DNA of 5,780 bases from an uncultured Lachnospiraceae bacterium (GTDB lineage: Bacteria > Bacillota > Clostridia > Lachnospirales > Lachnospiraceae): NCBI GenBank assembly GCA_958446555.1, contig CAUCWU010000172.1, forward strand, positions 1 to 5,780, in the 5' to 3' direction. A model generated the notes under the pieces. That model did no database searches and had not been told where the DNA came from. It saw nothing but the letters and a program-made list of their open reading frames with translations. Shown here one piece after another: positions 1 through 5,780 of the stretch (its first letter is position 1; every line of letters starts with the position of its first letter). The translations under genes were made by a program, and so were the position numbers.

Positions 1-3000
1 GATCTTCCAATCGGTAAGTATACGGTAAGAGAGCTTCGCCAGGATGCGACATTTGATGGACAAAACTTCAAAGAAGGTAGCTCCAATCAGGCAAATGCCG
101 ACTATGATTGGCAGGAGCAGAGTGATACGGTTACCTTAACCGATGGTAATGCAGGACAGCTCATTTATGCAAAGACTTTCTATGATATGCCATCTCGTAA
201 GAGTGGAGATTTCTCATTCGTTAAGAAGAATGGAGAGACAGGCGAGACACTTGCGTATATCCCATTCAAAATTACAAACAACACAACAGGAGAAACCCAT
301 TATGTTCTAACTGATGCAAATGGAAACTATAATTCTTCTATTAGAAAAACAATTAACACCAATGCAAACGACATAGTTTTATCTAAGTATAGTGTTAAGG
401 ATGCGATTCCGCAGAGTGTAATCGAGTCTCTTGTAAAAGATACAGGACTTTGGTTCACAAGCAACGGAATGACCGCAAATGATTCCTTTGGTGCACTTCC
501 ATTTGGAAATTATACAATAACTGAGATGAAGACTGAAGCTACAAAGAGCATGAAGATGTATTCTGGTAGCTTTACAATTGACACCGATAAGAAACATATC
601 GACCTTGGAGTCATTAACAACATTGCCATGAACATCAGTACTACACTGGTTACTGTTAATAATGACCACGCGGCAGAGGCTACTAAGTCTGTAACATTAA
701 CCGATCATGTAGCATACATCAATCTGGATGCTGGAAAGAAGTATACCTTAACTGGTACGCTCTATATTAAGGATGGAGATGCAGTTACTGCTCTTGTAAC
801 AGAGACAGTTGACTTTATTCCAAGTGAAGGAAAGGGTGTTCAGGATGTAACATTTACGATTGATGCCTCTAATTTAGCTGGAAAATCTGTTGTTGCTTTT
901 GAAGAGCTGACCTTAGATGGTGAGTATATCACAGAGCATAAGGACAAGGACGATGCAAATCAGACCGTATCTTTCCCAAGTATCCATACAACGGCACTTG
1001 ATATTGAAACAAAGGATCATGTTTCTAAGGCAGACGACTTTGTAACTATTGTTGATTCCGTCAATTACACTGGTTTAATCGTTGGAAAGACCTATACCAT
1101 AACCGGTACCTTAATGGATGCCGATACTGGTAAGGAAGTTTTAGATGATGATGGAAACACGATCACCGCTTTCGATGAATTTACCGCAGCACAGACTGAC
1201 GGAAGCGTCGACATCACATTTGCCTTTTCAGGTGTATCCTTAGCAGGAAAGACAGTTGTTGCATTTGAAGATATTTACCATGAAGGTGTGCGCTATGCAA
1301 CTCATGCAGATTTGTCTGATGAGAACCAAACTGTTTACTTCCCGGCCATCAAGACAAAGGCACTTGATGCTAATACCGGATTAAATCAGGTAAAGGCAGA
1401 AGCAAACGCAACTGTTGTTGATATGGTAACTTATAGCCATCTGCTTCCAGGCAAGACCTATACCATGCGTGGTGTACTCATGACATCAGCAGGAAACACA
1501 CTGATGATTAACGGTCAGACCGTTACCGCAAGCACCCAGTTTACCCCACAAACGCCAGATGGCTCAGTTGAAGTGGTTTTCATATTCGATGCATCTAGTA
1601 TTGATGAATACAGGCTTGTATGTTATGAATATCTAGAACTGGATGACTATGAAATTACTTCTCATACTGACAGTTCCGATATTAATCAGACCTTATATGT
1701 ACCAAGGATCAAGACAACAGCAATTAGCGAGGACACAAAGGATCATATCACTGAGGCAAAGAACGATGTACTGATTGTTGATACCGTATCTTATGAGAAT
1801 CTTGAAGTTGGCCGTGAGTACAATGTTAAGGGTATCTTAATGAATAAGTCAACCAGAGAGGCCATTTTAGTAGATGATAAGGAAATAACCGCAGAAACCA
1901 CATTTGTACCGGAGACCGCCAACGGAACTGTAGATGTAACCTTCGTATTTGACGGTTCTGAACAGGAAGACACTGTACTCGTCGTATTCGAAACTTTATA
2001 CACAGAAGAAAAGGAAATTAGTGTACATGCGGATATCGAAGATGATGCACAGACGGTATATCTTCCAAAGATTCTTACTCATGCAAAGGATGACATTGCT
2101 GACATTGATCATACAGAGGCATTACCAAATGCTACTATTATTGATACTGTTTCTTACTCCTCATTGCTTCCAGGTAAGGAATACACAGTTAGCGGTACGT
2201 TGATGAACAAGGAGACCGGAGAGGCTGTTCTAATTGAGGATAATCCAATTACTGCCTCTGCCATCTTTACTCCAGAAAAGTCAGAAGGAAGTGTTGATAT
2301 TGTATTTAAGTTTGATGCATCTGCTATCTCCGGTACTAGTATTGTTTCATTTGAAAAGGTTACATACAATGGCATTGAAGTTGGAGTTCACGCTGATATC
2401 AATGACGAGAATCAAACCGTATATATTCCAGATGTACACACCACAGCACTTGCAACTGATACAGAAGATCATGTAACTGGTGCAAACAAAGAGGTAACTA
2501 TCATAGATGAAGTTGCATTGACAGGCTTGAAGGTTGGCAACGAATATACGATTAAGGGTATTCTGATGGATAAAGTCACTGGAGATGAACTGAAGGTTGA
2601 TGGTGAAAGTATTGTTTCAGAAGAAACTTTTATAGCCGATGCGGCCGATATGACCATCACGTTAATCTATACCTTGAATGCATCTAAGCTTGCAGGAACC
2701 ACAACGGTTGTATTTGAAACTCTGTACACAGAAGGCAAGGAAGTTGGCAGACATCACGACCTTACCGATGAGAGTCAGACAGTTTATATTCCAGAGATTT
2801 ATACCACTGCAATTAATCAGGCAACTGGCAATCATGATGGTACTATAACAAACGAAATCACCATATTGGATGAAGTATTCTATAAGAACCTAATTCCAGG
2901 TAAGGAATATACCGTAACCGGAAATCTTATGGTAAAAGAAACAGGTGAATCTTTGATAGTTGATGACAAGGAAGTAATCGCATCCAAGACATTTACCGCA

Positions 3001-3288
3001 GAAAAAGAAGATGGAAGCATCATCATAGGGTTCACATTTGATTCTTCTGCATTGTCTGGAAAGCATATTGTAGCATTTGAGGAAGTGAAGTATCAAGGAG
3101 TCTCCATTGGTTTCCATAAAAATCTTGAGGATGAGAATCAAACAATAAGTTTTCCTGTTAAGCCACAGAATCCGCCAGTTGTTACGGGTGATGATTCAAC
3201 ACCTCTGCCATACATATTCACACTGTCCATAGCGTTGCTTGCAGCACTTGCAGTTATAACGGTATTGGTAAAGAGAAGAAAGAAATGA
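1..3288 (+). CDS. VaFE repeat-containing, sortase-anchored surface protein (5'-truncated by window edge)
   Basis: This is the C-terminal 1,095 residues of a large cell-wall-anchored stalk protein. The frame is open from base 1, so the ATG at 187 is an internal methionine and the real start lies upstream. Residues 1-62 are the end of a SpaA/CnaB-like domain (LPIGKYTVRE motif). Residues 63-210 form a second CnaB-like domain with the expected isopeptide residues: Lys75 (FSFVKKN), Glu175 (GALPFGNYTITE) and Asn206/207 (INN). Residues 211-1052 are seven VaFE domains, a family known to form Thr-Gln ester crosslinks. Residues 1053-1095 hold PPVVTGDDS, a helix of about 21 hydrophobic residues and KRRKK, a sortase sorting signal. 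Relatives usually begin with a signal peptide and a thioester or adhesin head, which would be outside this window. The next gene is a class B sortase, the likely anchoring enzyme. An adhesin or colonisation role is inferred; no ligand can be read from the sequence. Confidence 0.95.
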   Translation, partial: DLPIGKYTVRELRQDATFDGQNFKEGSSNQANADYDWQEQSDTVTLTDGNAGQLIYAKTFYDMPSRKSGDFSFVKKNGETGETLAYIPFKITNNTTGETHYVLTDANGNYNSSIRKTINTNANDIVLSKYSVKDAIPQSVIESLVKDTGLWFTSNGMTANDSFGALPFGNYTITEMKTEATKSMKMYSGSFTIDTDKKHIDLGVINNIAMNISTTLVTVNNDHAAEATKSVTLTDHVAYINLDAGKKYTLTGTLYIKDGDAVTALVTETVDFIPSEGKGVQDVTFTIDASNLAGKSVVAFEELTLDGEYITEHKDKDDANQTVSFPSIHTTALDIETKDHVSKADDFVTIVDSVNYTGLIVGKTYTITGTLMDADTGKEVLDDDGNTITAFDEFTAAQTDGSVDITFAFSGVSLAGKTVVAFEDIYHEGVRYATHADLSDENQTVYFPAIKTKALDANTGLNQVKAEANATVVDMVTYSHLLPGKTYTMRGVLMTSAGNTLMINGQTVTASTQFTPQTPDGSVEVVFIFDASSIDEYRLVCYEYLELDDYEITSHTDSSDINQTLYVPRIKTTAISEDTKDHITEAKNDVLIVDTVSYENLEVGREYNVKGILMNKSTREAILVDDKEITAETTFVPETANGTVDVTFVFDGSEQEDTVLVVFETLYTEEKEISVHADIEDDAQTVYLPKILTHAKDDIADIDHTEALPNATIIDTVSYSSLLPGKEYTVSGTLMNKETGEAVLIEDNPITASAIFTPEKSEGSVDIVFKFDASAISGTSIVSFEKVTYNGIEVGVHADINDENQTVYIPDVHTTALATDTEDHVTGANKEVTIIDEVALTGLKVGNEYTIKGILMDKVTGDELKVDGESIVSEETFIADAADMTITLIYTLNASKLAGTTTVVFETLYTEGKEVGRHHDLTDESQTVYIPEIYTTAINQATGNHDGTITNEITILDEVFYKNLIPGKEYTVTGNLMVKETGESLIVDDKEVIASKTFTAEKEDGSIIIGFTFDSSALSGKHIVAFEEVKYQGVSIGFHKNLEDENQTISFPVKPQNPPVVTGDDSTPLPYIFTLSIALLAALAVITVLVKRRKK
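190..630 (+). other. CnaB/SpaA-like domain with predicted Lys-Asn isopeptide bond
   Basis: This protein domain covers residues 64-210 of the visible product. It opens with GDFSFVKKN, where the first lysine (codon 223-225) sits in the usual bonding position on the first strand. It closes with VINNIA (asparagines at 616-621). The acidic catalyst is the Glu in YTITE (codon 523-525). The middle contains GLWFTSNG and GALPFGNY, a pattern I associate with the longer SpaA-like domains that precede VaFE repeats in Clostridia. An intramolecular Lys-Asn isopeptide bond is predicted from these residues, not shown. Confidence 0.75.
631..3156 (+). repeat. Seven tandem VaFE / Thr-Gln ester-bond domains
   Basis: The repeat units lie at 631-978, 979-1344, 1345-1704, 1705-2067, 2068-2430, 2431-2793 and 2794-3156 (116, 122, 120, 121, 121, 121 and 121 residues). 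Every unit keeps the ester-bond residues known for this family. A Thr is always the fourth residue (first T of HTTAL, KTKAL, LTHAK and so on). An Asp lies in the (I/V/L)-(V/T/I)-D-x-V strand, and a Glu in VAFE, VVFE, VSFE or VCYE. A His precedes the end, and a Gln in QT(V/L/I) lies exactly 18 bases before the end of each unit. In unit 1 these are residues 214, 235, 301, 313 and 321. Each unit ends in a proline. The repeats have diverged (about 34-46% identity in hand counts among units 4-7), so this is an old protein-level array, not a recent DNA duplication. Known family behaviour predicts a rigid, protease-resistant rod. Confidence 0.93.
3163..3285 (+). other. C-terminal cell-wall sorting signal (PVVTG-type)
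   Basis: The last repeat is followed by a proline-rich linker (PQNPPVVTGDD), a hydrophobic stretch of about 21 residues (codons 3208-3270) and a basic tail, KRRKK. This is the three-part layout of a sortase substrate. The motif is not canonical LPXTG: P-V-V-T-G (3175-3189) fits the TG core but not the leading Leu-Pro. An LP dipeptide downstream (TPLPY, 3199-3213) is not followed by TG and is already at the membrane segment. Cleavage between Thr and Gly at 3186/3187 is the expected reaction, inferred from the family. Confidence 0.85.
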
Positions 3289-3298
3289 GCTTAATATT

Positions 3299-3326
3299 TT
3301 GATAGAGAAGAGTTATTATGCATAAA
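3299..3326 (+). promoter_or_regulatory. Weak candidate promoter for the sortase gene
   Basis: TTGATA (3299-3304) matches the sigma-A -35 box at five of six positions. CATAAA (3321-3326), 16 bases later, matches the -10 box at four of six and is preceded by TATG. If used, transcription would start near 3333, placing the 12-bp hairpin at 3341-3375 in the sortase mRNA leader. The region is very AT-rich, so a chance match is quite possible. Read-through from the surface-protein gene is an equally good explanation for sortase expression. Confidence 0.25.
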
Positions 3327-3340
3327 TAATTCTAAGCGTG

Positions 3341-3375
3341 ATACGGCTTCCATTTGTATGAATTGGAAGCCGTAT
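3341..3375 (+). other. Perfect 12-bp inverted repeat / RNA hairpin between surface protein and sortase genes
   Basis: ATACGGCTTCCA (3341-3352) is exactly complementary to TGGAAGCCGTAT (3364-3375) around an 11-base spacer. Two more A-T pairs are possible inside the spacer. It begins 52 bases after the surface-protein stop and ends 38 bases before the sortase start. The downstream arm is followed by AAAAACTTTC, not a T-run, and the minus-strand side has no T-run either, so it is not a standard intrinsic terminator in either direction. It may be an mRNA 3'-end stabiliser, a processing site or partial attenuator setting the surface protein to sortase ratio, or a protein-binding dyad. Confidence 0.8.
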
Positions 3376-3396
3376 AAAAACTTTCAAAAATAAAAG

Positions 3397-3403
3397 AAAG
3401 GAG
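3397..3403 (+). promoter_or_regulatory. Ribosome binding site of the sortase gene
   Basis: AAAGGAG ends 10 bases before the ATG at 3414. It is a strong Shine-Dalgarno match at slightly long spacing. No other in-frame start lies between it and the coding region, which supports the chosen start. Confidence 0.8.
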
Positions 3404-3413
3404 TATACCGTTT

Positions 3414-4307
3414 ATGAGAGAAACTAAAAGAAAAAAGAAGGAACCACCCAGTACCATTTTGCTTGTTGTGCTTTTATCTGTTCTGATCGGTATAGCAGTC
3501 GTCAGCGGATTGAAATTGTTTTGTTACTATGCAGATTACTCAAGGGATCGTGACTTATATCAGGCTCTTAGAGACAACGTCATTGAAGATAATTTTGAGA
3601 AGAAAGACGTAAAATCAAAGCAGGTAACAGAAGAAATAAAGGAAGACTGTAAGAATGAGCTTCTTCTCTATCAAAAGAAGCTTAGTAAACATTCCCCAAA
3701 AGTGCCTTTAACAATTAACTGGGAAAGATTACAGAAAATAAATGATGATATCATCGGTTGGGTATATTTTACCGGACTTCCACAAATATCCTATCCGATC
3801 CTACAGGCAGAGGATAATGACTATTATGTACATAGAACCTTTGATTTGTCGGATAATTCTTCAAAAGCTGGTTCAATTTTTATGGATTATCGAATGGAGA
3901 GTGACTTTTCTTCTCCTTATTCCGTGATCTATGGACATAATGTTCGAGATGGATCGATGCTGTCTGATCTAGCATTATTAAAGGATCAGAGATTGTATGA
4001 TGAGGAACCATACTTTTGGATTTTGACACCGAATGGCAATTATCGTTATCAGATTTTTTCGATTTTTCAGTGTTATCGTTCGGCAGACGTGTTTCAGGAA
4101 GAATTTGATAGCTGGGAAATAGATTTTTTAAATTGGCAGACAACATTAAAAGCTCGAAATGTAATGCAGAGTGATGTTAATCTTTTTGAAAATGGCCATG
4201 TAATTGCTTTTTCTACTTGCGTTCCGAACAGTTATGATCGAACAATTGTCTGCGGAATGTACATAGACGGAGATAAAATCCCAAACCCACACCCTGCGTC
4301 AAAATAA
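3414..4307 (+). CDS. srtB: Class B sortase
   Basis: This is a membrane-anchored cysteine transpeptidase of 297 residues. It cuts a sorting motif between Thr and Gly and joins the surface protein to the cell wall. Residues 1-10 are strongly basic (KRKKK) and residues 13-36 form one membrane helix, giving a type II orientation with the catalytic domain outside. Residues 40-95 are a charged linker. The catalytic domain opens with INWERLQKIN and IIGWVYF (Trp103 onward), a hallmark of the SrtB family. The active site is complete: His175 in YGHN, Cys269 in FSTCV and Arg276 in YDRTIVCG. The gene follows the sortase-substrate gene after 125 bases on the same strand, so it is probably dedicated to that protein. 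The sequence cannot show whether it only anchors monomers or also polymerises them. The symbol reflects the family; equivalence to the heme-uptake SrtB of staphylococci is not implied. Confidence 0.95.
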   Translation: MRETKRKKKEPPSTILLVVLLSVLIGIAVVSGLKLFCYYADYSRDRDLYQALRDNVIEDNFEKKDVKSKQVTEEIKEDCKNELLLYQKKLSKHSPKVPLTINWERLQKINDDIIGWVYFTGLPQISYPILQAEDNDYYVHRTFDLSDNSSKAGSIFMDYRMESDFSSPYSVIYGHNVRDGSMLSDLALLKDQRLYDEEPYFWILTPNGNYRYQIFSIFQCYRSADVFQEEFDSWEIDFLNWQTTLKARNVMQSDVNLFENGHVIAFSTCVPNSYDRTIVCGMYIDGDKIPNPHPASK

Positions 4308-4384
4308 AAGAGGTGTTCATTAATAAAATTCAAATCCAATATAATAGCAAATTCTTTGAAATACTAGATAAATAAGAAACTTAC
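4308..4384. other. AT-rich intergenic stretch after the sortase, no terminator seen
   Basis: I find no GC-rich inverted repeat followed by a T-run between the sortase stop and the pepT promoter. Only tiny chance stems (such as CAAA/TTTG around 4349-4358) are present. A TATAAT at 4340-4345 lacks a good -35 box. Sortase transcripts may therefore end by another mechanism or run on into pepT. Confidence 0.5.
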
Positions 4385-4413
4385 TTGCCCTTCTTGAAAA
4401 AAACAGGTATAAT
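4385..4413 (+). promoter_or_regulatory. Sigma-A-type promoter of pepT
   Basis: TTGCCC (4385-4390, four of six matches) and a perfect TATAAT (4408-4413) are separated by the ideal 17 bases. Transcription would start near 4420, giving a leader of about 100 nucleotides before the pepT ATG at 4521. This makes pepT independently expressed from the sortase gene upstream. Confidence 0.8.
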
Positions 4414-4425
4414 GAACGCTAGAAA

Positions 4426-4482
4426 ATGGGAAATTGTGTTTTGAAGGATTTAATGAAATGCTTTGATTTGTTCGATTTTTGA
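4426..4482 (+). other. Possible 18-codon leader ORF in the pepT 5' UTR
   Basis: An ATG at 4426 opens a frame of 18 codons (MGNCVLKDLMKCFDLFDF) ending in TGA at 4480-4482, inside the predicted leader. It has no Shine-Dalgarno sequence. An internal ATG at 4453 has AAGGA only four bases away, which is tight. The peptide has no run of one amino acid that would point to classical attenuation. It is most likely a chance ORF and is listed because it fills about half of the leader. Confidence 0.15.
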
Positions 4483-4492
4483 AGCACATTTC
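4455..4492 (+). other. Weak imperfect hairpin in the pepT leader
   Basis: GAAATGCTT (4455-4463) can pair with AAGC (4482-4485) and ATTTC (4488-4492) with a two-base bulge, around an AT-rich loop of 18 bases. It lies 16 bases upstream of the ribosome binding site, so it would not hide it. It is a candidate leader structure only. Confidence 0.25.
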
Positions 4493-4508
4493 TATATTTT
4501 AAATTCAT

Positions 4509-4513
4509 GGAGG
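4509..4513 (+). promoter_or_regulatory. Ribosome binding site of pepT
   Basis: GGAGG sits 7 bases before the ATG at 4521, ideal spacing for a Firmicutes start. It fixes this ATG as the start, and the protein aligned from here keeps the family's N-terminal layout. Confidence 0.9.
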
Positions 4514-4520
4514 TAAAAAC

Positions 4521-5780
4521 ATGTCTGCACAAAATAAGAAAGATGTAGAAGTAGTAAAGCGTTTGCTTCGCTATGTTTCATATGATACTCAGTCAAAGGA
4601 TGAGAGCAGTGAAGTACCAAGTACAGCAAATCAGTTTGATTTAGCAAAGGTATTAAAGGAAGAGCTAGAAGCAATTGGCGCATCTGATGTACGCTTAACA
4701 GATCACTGCTATGTATATGCGAAGATTCCGTCCAATCTGGAAGAACAGGCAGAGGGAAAGAAAGTTCCTGCAATCGGCTTTATTGCTCATATGGATACAG
4801 CAACTGCTCTTACTGGAAAGGATGTAAAACCACAGATTATTGAAAATTATGACGGTGGTGTTATTAAGCTTGGCGAGAGTGGTTATTCTATGGGACCGAA
4901 TGAGTTCCCAGAATTAGCAGGATTAAAAGGAAAAAGCTTAATTACAACAGACGGAACCACGCTTTTAGGTGCTGATGATAAAGCAGGTGTTGCTGAGATT
5001 ATGACGATGGCAGCATACTTCCTTGCTCACCCAGAAGTAAAACACGGAGACATCTGCATTGCATTCACACCAGATGAAGAGGTTGGAAACGGAGTTGAAT
5101 ATTTTGATGTGCCAGGATTTGGCGCTGATTTTGCCTATACAGTTGACGGTGGTGCAGTTGGTGAGATTGAATATGAAAATTTCAATGCTGCTAATCTTCG
5201 TATCGAAGTTCAGGGCTACGGCATCCACCCAGGAAGTGCAAAGGGCAAGATGAAAAATTCCATCCGTATGGCAATGGAGCTTGAGCAGATGTTGACTGTA
5301 TTTGATAATCCAGAGTATACCGATGGCTATGAGGGATTTCATCATCTTGGTGGTATTGAAGGAGATACAGAGCATACAACCATGCACTATATTGTCCGCG
5401 ATCATGATGCAGGAAAACTGGAAAGAAAGCTTGAGGAAATCGATAAAGCAGCTGAGTATTTGAACTTTAAGTATGGAGAGTGTTCAGTTCAGGTAGTTCG
5501 TCTTGGTTCTTATCAGAATATGAAGGAAATGATTCTTCCTCATATGCATTTGATTGAGAATGCAAAGGAAGCAATGGCAGAACTTGGCTTAAATCCACAG
5601 AGTGTACCGATTCGGGGCGGAACAGACGGCGCAAGACTTTCCTTTATGGGACTTCCATGTCCAAATCTGTGTACAGGTGGAGCCAACTATCACGGACGTT
5701 TTGAGTATGCTTGCATTGAGCAGATGGAGCAGTGTGTTGAGATTTTAAAGAAGATTGTAGAAAAGTATGCGACTATGATG
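4521..5780 (+). CDS. pepT: Peptidase T (tripeptide aminopeptidase, M20B), 3' end at window edge
   Basis: This is a cytosolic zinc aminopeptidase that removes the N-terminal residue of tripeptides, the last stage of peptide breakdown. All 420 visible codons are open. The di-metal ligands are present: His90 (IAHMDT), Asp152 (GADDKAG), Glu187 (TPDEEVG), Asp209 (TVDGG) and His391 (NYHGRFE). The predicted catalytic residues are Asp92 and Glu186. Spacing between ligands matches E. coli PepT as I recall it (H78, D140, E173/E174, D196, H379), shifted by 12-13 residues. The dimerisation domain carries GIHPGSAKGKMKNS (His236) and RGGTDGARLSFMGLPCPN follows near the end. E. coli PepT (408 residues) ends 29 residues after its last His, and residue 420 here is also 29 after His391, so at most a few codons plus the stop should be missing. 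It has its own promoter and strong ribosome binding site. The N-terminus is slightly longer than in E. coli. Nothing suggests a role with the sortase genes. Confidence 0.97.
   Translation, partial: MSAQNKKDVEVVKRLLRYVSYDTQSKDESSEVPSTANQFDLAKVLKEELEAIGASDVRLTDHCYVYAKIPSNLEEQAEGKKVPAIGFIAHMDTATALTGKDVKPQIIENYDGGVIKLGESGYSMGPNEFPELAGLKGKSLITTDGTTLLGADDKAGVAEIMTMAAYFLAHPEVKHGDICIAFTPDEEVGNGVEYFDVPGFGADFAYTVDGGAVGEIEYENFNAANLRIEVQGYGIHPGSAKGKMKNSIRMAMELEQMLTVFDNPEYTDGYEGFHHLGGIEGDTEHTTMHYIVRDHDAGKLERKLEEIDKAAEYLNFKYGECSVQVVRLGSYQNMKEMILPHMHLIENAKEAMAELGLNPQSVPIRGGTDGARLSFMGLPCPNLCTGGANYHGRFEYACIEQMEQCVEILKKIVEKYATMM

Noticed and set aside
187..189. ATG at 187 as the start of the surface protein
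   Set aside because: The frame is open and reads as conserved domain sequence (LPIGKYTVRE) all the way back to base 1, there is no ribosome binding site before 187, and there is no signal peptide after it.
379..669. Minus-strand 96-codon ORF
   Set aside because: It lies opposite the CnaB domain and first VaFE strand of a clearly coding frame, with no recognisable protein features.
1791..2660. Minus-strand ORFs at 1791-2003, 2154-2375 and 2469-2660 recurring at regular intervals
   Set aside because: They fall at the same phase of successive VaFE repeats, so the periodicity is an antisense shadow of the repeat. None has a plausible ribosome binding site or recognisable product.
3205..3213. 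Leu-Pro in TPLPY as an LPXTG motif
   Set aside because: It is not followed by Thr-Gly and lies at the start of the membrane helix, where sortase could not cut usefully.
3341..3375. Inverted repeat as an intrinsic terminator
   Set aside because: The stem is strong but is followed by AAAAAC on the plus strand and by mixed sequence on the minus strand. No T-run is present on either side.
4340..4345. TATAAT as a second pepT promoter
   Set aside because: The best -35 candidate at suitable spacing (TTCATT, 4316-4321) matches only three of six positions, and the region is AT-rich enough for chance -10 boxes.
4350..4364. CodY-like box (AATTCTTTGAAATAC) upstream of the pepT promoter
   Set aside because: It matches the 15-base CodY consensus at only about 10 positions, which is expected by chance in DNA this AT-rich, although CodY control of a peptidase would make biological sense.
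4965..5405. Minus-strand 146-codon ORF
   Set aside because: It overlaps the most conserved part of pepT (Asp152 to past the dimerisation domain). Its translation is rich in His, Cys and Ile in no recognisable pattern, typical of an antisense shadow.

Overview
The window looks like AT-rich Firmicutes DNA, most likely Clostridia and probably Lachnospiraceae. The supporting signs are A-rich intergenic regions, AGGAG-type ribosome binding sites, sigma-A-like promoter elements, a sortase-anchored repeat protein paired with a class B sortase, and a bacterial pepT. This placement is an inference from gene content and composition, not from a database match. All three genes lie on the plus strand.

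Region 1 (1-3288) is the 3' part of a very large surface protein gene whose start lies before the window. The visible 1,095 residues contain, in order: the end of one SpaA/CnaB-like domain, one complete CnaB-like domain, seven tandem VaFE (Thr-Gln ester-bond) immunoglobulin-like domains of about 120 residues, and a C-terminal sorting signal (PVVTG-like motif, hydrophobic helix, KRRKK tail). It reads as a long stalk stiffened by internal covalent crosslinks that holds an unseen N-terminal head away from the cell wall.

Region 2 (3289-3413) is a 125-base gap holding a perfect 12-bp inverted repeat with no following T-tract, a weak promoter candidate before it, and the sortase ribosome binding site. 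Region 3 (3414-4307) is a complete class B sortase with its His, Cys and Arg active-site residues in place. It is the obvious candidate to anchor the upstream protein, so the two genes probably form one export-and-anchoring unit.

Region 4 (4308-4520) is a 213-base intergenic stretch with no convincing terminator. It carries a good promoter (TTGCCC, 17 bases, TATAAT) that gives pepT a leader of about 100 nucleotides. Region 5 (4521-5780) is peptidase T (tripeptide aminopeptidase), with all M20B metal ligands present. It reaches the window edge at or within a few codons of its expected C-terminus. It is a cytosolic housekeeping enzyme with its own promoter and is probably unrelated in function to the surface-protein pair.

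No RNA gene, mobile element, CRISPR array or origin is visible. I see no clearly new system. The points most worth a second look are the architecture of the stalk, its non-canonical sorting motif, and the hairpin between it and its sortase.
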